From Rikenellaceae bacterium (lineage in GTDB: Bacteria > Bacteroidota > Bacteroidia > Bacteroidales > UBA932), in assembly GCA_003520315.1 (NCBI GenBank), contig DOVA01000083.1, positions 1,015 to 7,397 of the forward strand: a stretch of 6,383 nt of DNA, in the 5' to 3' direction. Under the pieces are notes generated by a model that was not told the DNA's origin, did not search any database, and saw nothing but the letters and a program-made list of their open reading frames with translations. Of this stretch, positions 1 to 6,256 are shown piece after piece (position 1 is the stretch's first letter; every line of letters starts with the position of its first letter). The translations under genes and the position numbers were made by a program.

Positions 1-2
1 AA

Positions 3-110
3 AACAGCAAGATATTTGTGAATGGTATACTGGACAAGGTTTTGCTCGGGTTGCAAAAAGAGGGAATTATTCAAAAATCGGGCAGAGGTTTGGTAGGCTC
101 AATAGATTAG
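3..110 (+). CDS. nusB: Transcription antitermination protein NusB, C-terminal end (partial)
   Basis: The window opens inside a gene. The frame starting at base 3 reads 35 codons to a TAG, and the peptide contains FVNGILDKVL, then LQKEGIIQKSGRGL. This resembles the last helix and tail of NusB, where a conserved F-[IV]-NG-[IV]-LD segment precedes the C-terminus. NusB is a small all-helical RNA-binding protein that pairs with NusE (ribosomal protein S10) on boxA RNA to prevent premature termination of rRNA transcription. Position just before yajC and a YbbR gene is a common arrangement in Bacteroidales, which supports the call. Only the tail is visible, so completeness cannot be judged; the identification rests on a short match plus context. 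Confidence 0.72.
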   Translation, partial: NSKIFVNGILDKVLLGLQKEGIIQKSGRGLVGSID

Positions 111-119
111 CTAATTTTG
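89..119 (+). promoter_or_regulatory. Candidate Bacteroidota-type housekeeping promoter for the yajC operon
   Basis: TTTG at 89-92 is followed after exactly 19 bp by TAATTTTG at 112-119. This matches the known Bacteroidota primary sigma factor consensus (-33 TTTG, 19-21 bp, -7 TAnnTTTG). Transcription would be expected to begin near 124-127, giving a leader of under 20 nt before the yajC ATG at 143. The -33 element and spacer lie inside the end of nusB and the -7 box just after its stop. The motif is short and the DNA AT-rich, so chance is possible, but both boxes, the spacing and the position all fit. Confidence 0.5.
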
Positions 120-142
120 CAGAAATTTAAACACATATTAAT

Positions 143-469
143 ATGAATTTTTTGGTATTTCTTCAATCCGGTGCTTCACAACAGGGAGGTGGCGGAACAT
201 GGAGCTTTCTGATAATGATGCTCTTGATTTTTGCTGTAATGTACTTCTTTATGATTCGTCCTCAACAAAAGAGACAGAAAGAGCTGGCAAAATTCCGTAG
301 CAACCTTGCCAAAGGTGATAAAATTATCACAATGGGTGGGATTTACGGAATTATAGTCGATGTTAAAGATCAATATGTCATTGTTGAGGTTGACAATAAT
401 GTTAAGTTAAAAGTTGATAAGGGCTCTATTGTTAAGGATAGCTCTGATATTCAGGCAGCAGGTAAATAA
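143..469 (+). CDS. yajC: Preprotein translocase accessory subunit YajC
   Basis: This 108-residue protein is the usual size for YajC, the single-pass inner-membrane partner of the SecDF complex that assists Sec-dependent protein export. A short Gly/Gln-rich N-terminus (residues 8-18) is followed by a hydrophobic helix at about 20-38. Next comes the family signature RPQQKRQKE at 39-47 and the conserved GDKIITMGGIYG at 58-69, which begins the small cytoplasmic beta-rich domain. The ATG at 143 has no Shine-Dalgarno sequence, only an A/T-rich leader, as is usual in Bacteroidota. The gene sits 32 nt after nusB, just downstream of a candidate promoter, and 11 nt before the YbbR frame, so it is probably the first gene of the transcript. 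Nothing is missing or odd. Confidence 0.96.
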   Translation: MNFLVFLQSGASQQGGGGTWSFLIMMLLIFAVMYFFMIRPQQKRQKELAKFRSNLAKGDKIITMGGIYGIIVDVKDQYVIVEVDNNVKLKVDKGSIVKDSSDIQAAGK

Positions 470-480
470 ATCCCTTTTTT

Positions 481-1458
481 ATGCTTAAACGGCGGAAGAT
501 AGGGATCTCTTATGAAAGAGGCAGACAAGTGTTACTTTTCTTGTTCTGTCTCTTTCTGGCATTTTGATTGTGGGCAATTCGCAATCTTTCAGATTATTAC
601 AGCGTTAATCTTAATTACTCCGTCCATGTTGTGACTCAGAAAAGAGGTCATTCTGCAGAAGCTTTTTCTGACAATAAACTTTCGGTTACAGGCAGAGCTT
701 CCGGGTTCTATATTCTACAGAACAGACTTGGCATTCAAGGTAACCTGATTACTTTATCTGTTCCAGGCTATATGCTTAAGCCTCTTTCTGGAACAGAGGA
801 TAAATTCTTTTTCGTTGTTAGTGAAGTAAGGGATATAATTACTGATGCACTTAGTGGACATGTCGAGATTGAATCCTTCTCTTCCGATACTCTCTATCTG
901 ACTTTACCTCGTCAGTCACACAGAAATATTCCTGTTGCTGTAGATTATAAGGCGAGCTTTAAGGATCAGCACATGCCTGTGGGAAAAATAAAGATATCTC
1001 CTTCAACTGTTACTGTTTACGGAGATATCTCTCTGCTCCAGAACATTGATTCTGTCCGTACAAAACATCTTACCTTTGAACGACTCTCTTCTACTAGAAG
1101 TGGAATAGTGGAACTTTTACCTGTTAGTGGATTGCGTTTTGAGACTAAAGAGATTTATTACACTCTTGAAGTTGTAAGATATGTTGAAAATTCGACTACT
1201 ATTCCTGTTGAATCGGTAAATGTGCCAGAAGGTAAGTATGTGAAATTCTTTCCTAATACTGTCAGGGTTACTTACAGAATCCCTTTTAGTAATAAACAAA
1301 ACCGGGAAAATACTATCTTTGTTGCTACGATTGACTACAAGGAAATAACTGCTTCAATAAGCAACACTGTTGAACCAATGGTTTCAGGACTGCCGGAAAA
1401 TGTTCTTTCTGTGGAACTGGACCCTAAATTCATTAAGTGTAAGATTATTGAGCAATAA
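481..1458 (+). pseudogene. YbbR-domain envelope protein, interrupted by an in-frame TGA
   Basis: Read from the ATG at 481, the frame encodes a basic N-terminus (MLKRRK...), a hydrophobic helix (VLLFLFCLFLAF), then a TGA at 565-567, and continues in the same frame with LWAIRNLSDYY and about 290 further residues to the TAA ending at 1458. Counting the stop as one position gives 325, close to the normal length for Bacteroidales YbbR proteins. These are anchored by one N-terminal helix and carry repeated beta-rich YbbR domains outside the membrane. The repeat-like section IPVAVDYKASF...VTVYG is recognisable around codons 145-180. The exact role is unsettled; the family is linked to envelope biology. 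The TGA falls within the membrane helix. A TTG at 568 could start a shorter product but would lose most of the anchor. Labelled pseudogene provisionally: sequencing error or readthrough would restore a normal protein. It lies 11 nt after yajC and 11 nt before coaE. Confidence 0.8.
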
Positions 1459-1469
1459 ATCAAAATAGT

Positions 1470-2066
1470 ATGTTTTGCTTTGCCTGTACAGGGGGTATTG
1501 GTGCAGGAAAATCTTATGTAATAAGGATTTTTTCTGCTTTAGGAGTTCCTGCCTATGTGGCTGACGACAGGGTGAAATATCTGTATGATGTTGACAGGAA
1601 CCTTATTGATAAGCTTGTTGATTTACTTGGCAAGGAGATAGTGACTGATGGGGTGCTGCAAAGAAAGGTTATGGCAAAAATAATTTTTTCTGACAGGAAT
1701 CTTCTGGAGAAAGTCAATAATATTGTTCATCCCAGGTTGTTGGAAGATTTTTATGAGTGGAGGGAGCAGAAAAGATCAGAAGGCATTGAAATTATTATTT
1801 ACGAATCAGCAATTTTTTTTAAAACTCCTATTTTTTGGCATTTGGCAGACAAAGTTATTGTGGTTTTTGCGCCGGAAAATGTTAGAATCATGAGGGTTAT
1901 GAAAAGGGATGGTTTAAGTGAGGAACAAGTACGGGAGAGAATGAGACATCAAATGGATTATGACAGTATGATAGCAAGGGCGGATTTTGTTATTTATACT
2001 GATGGCAAGAGAGCTGTGTTGCCACAAGTGTTGAGTATTTTGGAAAGTGTCAAGTATAAGTGTTGA
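1470..2066 (+). CDS. coaE: Dephospho-CoA kinase CoaE
   Basis: CoaE catalyses the last step of coenzyme A synthesis, ATP-dependent phosphorylation of the 3'-hydroxyl of the dephospho-CoA ribose, in the cytoplasm. The 198-residue product is near the usual size of about 200. The Walker A loop GGIGAGKS is at residues 8-15, with Lys14 expected to contact ATP phosphates. The YVADD segment at 29-33 aligns with the family's conserved acidic DAD-like site, here with Val in place of the first Asp. Later family features are IVHPRLL, the ESAIFF segment, [16 protein letters not shown] with RMRHQM (lid-type region) and a terminal ADFVIYTDG. The ATG at 1470 places the P-loop correctly close to the N-terminus. 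The gene ends in TGA, so TGA acts as an ordinary terminator here, and the next gene starts 1 nt later. Order yajC-ybbR-coaE is typical for Bacteroidales. Confidence 0.94.
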   Translation: MFCFACTGGIGAGKSYVIRIFSALGVPAYVADDRVKYLYDVDRNLIDKLVDLLGKEIVTDGVLQRKVMAKIIFSDRNLLEKVNNIVHPRLLEDFYEWREQKRSEGIEIIIYESAIFFKTPIFWHLADKVIVVFAPENVRIMRVMKRDGLSEEQVRERMRHQMDYDSMIARADFVIYTDGKRAVLPQVLSILESVKYKC

Positions 2067-2067
2067 A

Positions 2068-2814
2068 ATGGGATACGGTAAATGGATTACAGGAGCCCTG
2101 GGATGGGCATTGGGAGGACCGATTGGTGGAATAATAGGTTTCGCTATAGGTTCAATTTTTGAAAAAGGCAAACAGATTGAGCAATATCAACAGCAAGAAC
2201 CGTCTGCCGGTCGTCGTTACTCAAATATAGAGCAAAGAAACAGTTTTCTTGTTTCACTTCTTGTTCTTTCTTCTGCAGTCATGAAGGCCGACGGAAGGAT
2301 AATGCAGTCAGAACTGGAGTATGTCAAAAGATTTATCAGGCAGAATTTTGGTGAAGATGCAGAAAGAGAGGCATCTCTTTTTTTAAGAGATTTGCTTAAA
2401 AAGGATGTAGATATTAATGCCGTGGGCTTGCAGATTCGCAATTACATGAATTATGAGGCCAGAATCCAATTGCTTCACTATTTGACAGGCATTGCTCAGG
2501 CAGACGGCTCTGTAAGTTCGTCTGAACTGGATGTTCTAAGAACTATTTCTGCCGGTTTGGGGATCTCAAGAGCAGAGAGTGAGTCCATATTTGCAATGTT
2601 TGACAACGGACTTGAAGCTGCCTACAAAGTGCTTGAAATTGACAAGAACGCAACAGACGATGAGGTGCGAAAAGCCTACAGAAGATTGGCTACAAAACAC
2701 CATCCGGACAAGGTATCAAATCTCGGTCCTGATGTCCAGAAAGCTGCTGAAGAGCGTTTCAAGAGTATTTCCGAAGCATATGAAAAGATAAAAAAAGATA
2801 GAGGAATTGTTTAA
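2068..2814 (+). CDS. TerB and J-domain (DjlA-like) co-chaperone
   Basis: From the ATG at 2068 the protein has 248 residues in three parts. Residues 9-31 form a glycine-rich hydrophobic segment ([16 protein letters not shown]...), possibly membrane-associated or a glycine zipper. Residues about 58-175 resemble a TerB helical domain, with two related acidic motifs, [12 protein letters not shown] and [12 protein letters not shown], spaced like the metal-binding halves of that fold. Residues about 184-248 are a J domain with the essential HPD triad at 212-214 (KHHPDK) followed by the [12 protein letters not shown] helix. J domains stimulate the ATPase of DnaK, and this architecture is that of DjlA-type co-chaperones, but the client is unknown. 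The ATG leaves a 1-nt gap after the coaE stop. An in-frame GTG at 2047 would add seven residues and overlap coaE; I prefer the ATG because MxYGKW is how such proteins usually begin. Confidence 0.87.
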   Translation: MGYGKWITGALGWALGGPIGGIIGFAIGSIFEKGKQIEQYQQQEPSAGRRYSNIEQRNSFLVSLLVLSSAVMKADGRIMQSELEYVKRFIRQNFGEDAEREASLFLRDLLKKDVDINAVGLQIRNYMNYEARIQLLHYLTGIAQADGSVSSSELDVLRTISAGLGISRAESESIFAMFDNGLEAAYKVLEIDKNATDDEVRKAYRRLATKHHPDKVSNLGPDVQKAAEERFKSISEAYEKIKKDRGIV

Positions 2815-2822
2815 AGATTAGG

Positions 2823-3242
2823 ATGATGAAAACAAATTTAAAGAAAATTCTTTCGATTTCAGGCCAACCAGGGCTTTATAACTATTTGTCGAACGCAAAT
2901 GCCGGAGTTATTGTGGAATCACTGTTAACTAAAAAGAAAACTATTTGTGGTTCTTCTTTCAGACTTACAGCGCTTTCTGATATCTCTATTTATACGTCAG
3001 ATGATGAGCTGCCTTTGCACGTTGTTTTTACGAAAATGCATGAAAAGCTTGGAGATCAGAGTGCTCCAAGTGGAAAATCTTCACCTGACGAATTAAGGAC
3101 TTTTTTTGAAGAGGTAATTCCTAACTATGACAAAGTTCGTTTTTATCCGTCTCATATGAAAAAGGTTGTCGACTGGTACAATGTCCTTAAAGACAATGCC
3201 TCACTCGACTTTGAATTGCCTGATGAAGAAAAGCAAAATTAA
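2823..3242 (+). CDS. DUF5606 family protein
   Basis: This is a 139-residue cytoplasmic-looking protein with no signal peptide or membrane segment. The N-terminus LKKILSISGQPGLYNYLS, the following VIVESL and the middle section LSDISIYTSDDELPLHVVF match what I recall of DUF5606, a small conserved family of Bacteroidota with no established function. The C-terminal half contains the family's EVIPNYDKVRFYPSHMKKVVDWYNVL helix region, ending in an acidic tail. ATG codons at 2823 and 2826 are both possible starts; the difference is one residue. It lies 8 nt after the J-domain gene, and its last 20 nt are shared with the start of rimO, which argues for coupled translation. The family is recognised from its sequence pattern only, and I infer no biochemical function. 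Confidence 0.85.
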   Translation: MMKTNLKKILSISGQPGLYNYLSNANAGVIVESLLTKKKTICGSSFRLTALSDISIYTSDDELPLHVVFTKMHEKLGDQSAPSGKSSPDELRTFFEEVIPNYDKVRFYPSHMKKVVDWYNVLKDNASLDFELPDEEKQN

Positions 3243-4551
3243 GCTAATAACTCTCGGCTGCTCTAAAAACAGGGTTGATTCGGAGCATCTTCTTAAACAA
3301 GTAGAGAAGTCAGGCATTGAGATATCTCCTGAAAGTGAGTCTGTAGAAGACGCACGAGCGGATGTCTTAATCATAAATACCTGTGGATTTATTAAAGATG
3401 CCAAGGTTGAGTCAATTCAGGCTATTTTGGAAGCAGTTGAAGCCAAGAAGCATGGATTTACTTCTAAAGTCCTGGTCTTTGGTTGTTTGTCTCAAAGATA
3501 CAGGGAGGAGTTGGTTAGGTCAATTCCCGAAGTTGATGGATTTTATGGTGTGTTTGACATTGAACAGGTTGTTGCTGCTTTAGGTTCTTGCTGGAATAGC
3601 AATTATGAAACTCAAAGAGTCTTGACTACTCCATCACATTATGCATATCTTAAAATATCAGAAGGTTGTGACAGAACGTGTTCCTATTGTTCTATTCCTA
3701 TTATAAAGGGAAAGCATGTTTCAGTGCCTGTTGAAAAGCTTGTAAGTGAAGCACAATATCTTGCTTTACTTGGGGTTAAGGAGCTTATTCTTGTTGCTCA
3801 GGATACTACTTATTATGGAGTAGATCTGTATGGAAAAAGATGTATAGCTGAACTTGTAAAGAGACTTTCAGATATAGAAGGGATTGAATGGCTGAGGTTG
3901 CTTTATGCCTATCCTGCTGCTTTTCCGGAGGATTTGCTCGAGGTTATGGCAAATAATTCCAAGGTGTGTAAATATTTGGATATTCCCCTGCAGCATGTTT
4001 CTGACAAAGTTCTTAGAAATATGAAACGTTCTGTGAATGGAGAGCAGACTCGCAGACTCGTGGAGATGTTTCGGAGAAATGTTCCTGGTATTGTTTTGAG
4101 GACTACGATGATGGTTGGTCATCCAGGAGAAGACAATAAAGCTTTTGAAGAATTATTGTCTTTTGTTTCACAGGCTAGATTTGAGAGATTAGGTGCATTT
4201 ACCTATTCGGAGGAGGAAGGTACTTGGAGCGCTCATAACCTTAGAGATACTGTTCGTGCTGAGGTCAAAGAGGAAAGATATAAACGCCTCATGGAATTGC
4301 AATCGGGAGTTTCTATGGAATATAACGAGTCGAGAATAGGAACAAAAGAGAAAGTTTTGGTTGATTCTGTGTCTGACAGGTATTTAATAGCAAGGAGCAG
4401 AAATGAAAGTCCGGAGGTGGATGGAGAGATTTTGATAGATAGAATAATTAATTCCTCGAATTTAAATTCTAAAGATTTAATTGGTACATTTGTTGATATT
4501 GAGATTACAGATGCAGATGAGTATGATCTGTACGCAAAGTTGATATTATAA
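3223..4551 (+). CDS. rimO: Ribosomal protein uS12 methylthiotransferase RimO
   Basis: RimO is a radical-SAM enzyme that adds a methylthio group to a conserved aspartate of ribosomal protein S12. From the ATG at 3223 it has 442 residues, close to the 441 of the E. coli enzyme. The N-terminal MTTase domain begins LITLGCSKNRVDSE, the RimO form of the signature, and supplies Cys13, Cys54 (NTCGF) and Cys88 (FGCLSQR) for the auxiliary iron-sulfur cluster. The radical-SAM motif CDRTCSYC gives Cys149, Cys153 and Cys156 for the SAM-binding cluster. The middle has the expected VAQDTTYYGVDLYGK, LRLLYAYP, DIPLQHVSD and TTMMVGHPGE blocks. A TRAM domain for substrate binding occupies about the last 65 residues. 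An in-frame ATG at 3166 exists, but it would add 19 unrelated residues and lengthen the overlap. The chosen start overlaps the DUF5606 gene by 20 nt. The downstream fabG begins 16 nt after the stop. Confidence 0.95.
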   Translation: MKKSKIKLITLGCSKNRVDSEHLLKQVEKSGIEISPESESVEDARADVLIINTCGFIKDAKVESIQAILEAVEAKKHGFTSKVLVFGCLSQRYREELVRSIPEVDGFYGVFDIEQVVAALGSCWNSNYETQRVLTTPSHYAYLKISEGCDRTCSYCSIPIIKGKHVSVPVEKLVSEAQYLALLGVKELILVAQDTTYYGVDLYGKRCIAELVKRLSDIEGIEWLRLLYAYPAAFPEDLLEVMANNSKVCKYLDIPLQHVSDKVLRNMKRSVNGEQTRRLVEMFRRNVPGIVLRTTMMVGHPGEDNKAFEELLSFVSQARFERLGAFTYSEEEGTWSAHNLRDTVRAEVKEERYKRLMELQSGVSMEYNESRIGTKEKVLVDSVSDRYLIARSRNESPEVDGEILIDRIINSSNLNSKDLIGTFVDIEITDADEYDLYAKLIL

Positions 4552-4567
4552 ATTAAATAGCTACATT

Positions 4568-5314
4568 ATGAAATTACTTGATGGAAAGGTTGCTCTCATT
4601 ACAGGAGCTGCAAGGGGGATAGGAAAGGCAATCGCCTTAAAGTTTGCTTCAGAAGGAGCAGATATTATTTTTACCGACCTTGTGATTGATGAAAATGCAG
4701 AGACAACAAAACGTGAAATTGAATCTTTTGGTGTTAAAGTACTTGCCCTGGCTTCAAATGCTTCTTCTTTTGAGGAAGCTCACAAAGTTGTGGATGAGGG
4801 CGTAAAGGTATTCGGCAAGATAGATATTCTGGTAAACAATGCCGGTATTACCAAAGATGGACTTATAATGAGGATGACATAACAGCAGTGGGATGCTGTA
4901 ATTAATGTCAACCTCAAGTCTGCATTTAATTATATTCATGCGATAACACCTGTTATGATGAGACAGAAGAGTGGCAGTATTATCAACATGAGCTCTGTGG
5001 TGGGTGTTTCAGGTAATGCAGGGCAGGCAAATTATGCAGCCTCCAAGGCCGGGATGATAGGGCTTGCCAAATCTGTTGCACAAGAGCTTGGTTCAAGAGG
5101 AATCAGGGCGAATGCTGTTGCTCCCGGTTTTATTTTAACAGATATGACAGAAAAATTACCTGATGCAGTTAAAAAAGAATGGGCAGAAAAGATACCTCTT
5201 AAAAGAGGTGGACTTCCTGAAGATATTGCAAATGTTTGTACTTTCCTTGCCTCTGATTTATCTTCATATGTCACCGGGCAAGTGATATCTGTTTGTGGTG
5301 GCATGAAAATGTAA
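4568..5314 (+). pseudogene. fabG: 3-oxoacyl-[acyl-carrier-protein] reductase FabG, interrupted by an in-frame TAA
   Basis: FabG reduces 3-oxoacyl-ACP with NADPH in the elongation cycle of type II fatty-acid synthesis. The frame spans 248 codons, the normal length. It shows the cofactor motif TGAARGIG (13-20), NNAGIT (90-95), the VNL Asn at 115, and the catalytic Ser143, Tyr156 and Lys160 (YAASK), with a family-typical end [12 protein letters not shown]. Codon 105 is TAA (4880-4882), in the stretch [19 protein letters not shown], where homologues usually carry Glu (…EEQW…). GAA to TAA is one substitution, and the frame is unchanged on both sides. As written, translation yields 104 residues with the Rossmann half only; an ATG at 4955 opens a 119-residue remainder that lacks the cofactor site. 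The enzyme is normally essential, so another copy, a sequencing error or readthrough should be suspected. Labelled pseudogene provisionally. The gene is 16 nt after rimO and 12 nt before the lipoprotein gene. Confidence 0.88.
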
Positions 5315-5326
5315 AAAAAGAATATC

Positions 5327-6250
5327 ATGAAAACCAACCTTTCAACCATCGGATTGTTATTCGTTGCTCTTTGGATTCTTTCTTCCTGTGCACCGGGTGT
5401 TCAATTGATTGATGTGGAGAAAAGAGTGGCGCCAAGCTACCCGGTTGAGTTATCAGACAAAAGTATTTCAGACTTTGCATCACTTGACGAGAAAAGTGAT
5501 TCAGCTTTGGTTTCCAACCTTGCTCAAGGGTTAGCTACTTCTTTGGAGAAGAGGCTTTTGCGAGAGGAAGGTTCTATTTTTGTTTTTAGTTTGAAAAAAG
5601 ATTCTTCCGGGATTGATTCTGACCTTATCAGGGATCTTTCTGTTGAGTCAAATTCAGATCTTGTCTTTATTTTGAGTAATGTCTCAATTGATAATCCAAG
5701 TATATATCCCAATAAAGTTCCGGGAGCTGAATATCATTCTACTTTTCTTCAGTTGCCATTTTTTCTCTCTCTGGATATCTATGACGGTATAACAGCTGAT
5801 GCACTTGCTCATTTGTATGCAAAGGATACAATTGTATGGGAAATTGTTTCAAGAAACGAATTGAAACAAAGCGTGCTTAATGAAAAAATCAAAGAAGTTT
5901 TTGCGAGTGCTGCTCTAGATATAGGAGACAATATCTCTCATAACTTTTTTGAAAAATGGGAGAGTGAAACAAGGAGTTTATACTATCTATTTGGTTCAGA
6001 ATGGGAAGAAGCACTTAATGCAGCAGCTTCTTTTGATTGGGAAAGAGCATCTGAAATTTGGATGAAGATAGTTTCATCTTCCAAGAATAAAGCGGCAGCT
6101 TGTGCTGCTTATAATTTGGCAGTAGCTTGCGAGATGCAGGGAGACAAAGATCTGGCTTATGAATGGCTTTCTTTTTCAAAGAAGAAGTATCCTCTTCAGC
6201 TTACTGGAGAATATGAGCTGCAACTCAAAAATAATGTCCTAGATAAATAA
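5327..6250 (+). CDS. Putative lipoprotein, DUF6340-like, with C-terminal TPR-like repeats
   Basis: The 307-residue product begins with a type II signal peptide: a short charged start, a hydrophobic run (about 7-18) and a lipobox LSSC with Cys21 as the predicted lipidated residue. It is therefore expected to be anchored in the periplasm-facing or outer membrane. There is no Asp just after the cysteine (Ala22). The middle, about 40-200, is a mixed alpha/beta region I cannot assign precisely. The last 80 residues form helical pairs, EALNAAASFDWERASEIW and then AAYNLAVACEMQGDKDLAYEW, typical of tetratricopeptide repeats. Lipoprotein signal, middle domain and this tail together resemble the Bacteroidota family DUF6340, whose function is not known. 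The gene starts 12 nt after fabG and is the last of the run. Its TAA stop merges with an A-tract that is the U-tract of the oppositely oriented rnpB. Confidence 0.72.
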   Translation: MKTNLSTIGLLFVALWILSSCAPGVQLIDVEKRVAPSYPVELSDKSISDFASLDEKSDSALVSNLAQGLATSLEKRLLREEGSIFVFSLKKDSSGIDSDLIRDLSVESNSDLVFILSNVSIDNPSIYPNKVPGAEYHSTFLQLPFFLSLDIYDGITADALAHLYAKDTIVWEIVSRNELKQSVLNEKIKEVFASAALDIGDNISHNFFEKWESETRSLYYLFGSEWEEALNAAASFDWERASEIWMKIVSSSKNKAAACAAYNLAVACEMQGDKDLAYEWLSFSKKKYPLQLTGEYELQLKNNVLDK

Positions 6251-6256
6251 AAAAAA
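6249..6256 (-). terminator. U-tract at the 3' end of rnpB
   Basis: Eight consecutive A on the + strand give eight U on the - strand immediately after the conserved 3' end of RNase P RNA (…CAGACCCACC). A U-tract here is consistent with intrinsic termination of rnpB, but the GC-rich helix that would precede it is the closing P1 helix, whose 5' strand lies outside the window. The tract overlaps the stop codon of the lipoprotein gene. I see no separate terminator for the + strand operon. Confidence 0.35.

Noticed and set aside
559..574. TTT TGA resembling the +1 programmed frameshift site of prfB (CTT TGA)
   Set aside because: The +1 frame runs only to a TGA near 645 and does not match YbbR. The real protein continues in the original frame, so a shift cannot explain the stop.
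565..585. TGA followed by a hairpin, as for selenocysteine insertion
   Set aside because: The stem starts at the last base of the TGA, too close for a bacterial SECIS. The loop lacks the expected GGU, the position is in a membrane helix, and YbbR is not a known selenoprotein family.
1117..1299. 60-residue - strand frame within the YbbR gene
   Set aside because: Shadow of the sense coding sequence, with no start context or family match.
2579..2791. 70-residue + strand frame within the J-domain gene
   Set aside because: It lies wholly inside a well-supported coding frame, and its product has low complexity and no family resemblance.
3166..3222. Upstream ATG giving rimO 19 extra N-terminal residues
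   Set aside because: The added residues are the out-of-frame reading of the DUF5606 coding sequence and do not resemble RimO. The ATG at 3223 puts the GCSKN motif at the usual distance.
565..4882. Genetic code reassignment of a stop codon
   Set aside because: The two internal stops are different codons, and both TAA and TGA also end genes here at family-typical lengths.
4877..4888. Possible viral-type readthrough context after the fabG TAA (CAG CAG, compare CARYYA)
   Set aside because: The fifth base does not fit the motif, which is described mainly for UAG in eukaryotic viruses.
5032..5349. 105-residue open frame on the - strand opposite fabG and the start of the lipoprotein gene
   Set aside because: It lies antisense to a clear FabG C-terminal half, has no recognisable domain and reflects codon bias of the real gene.
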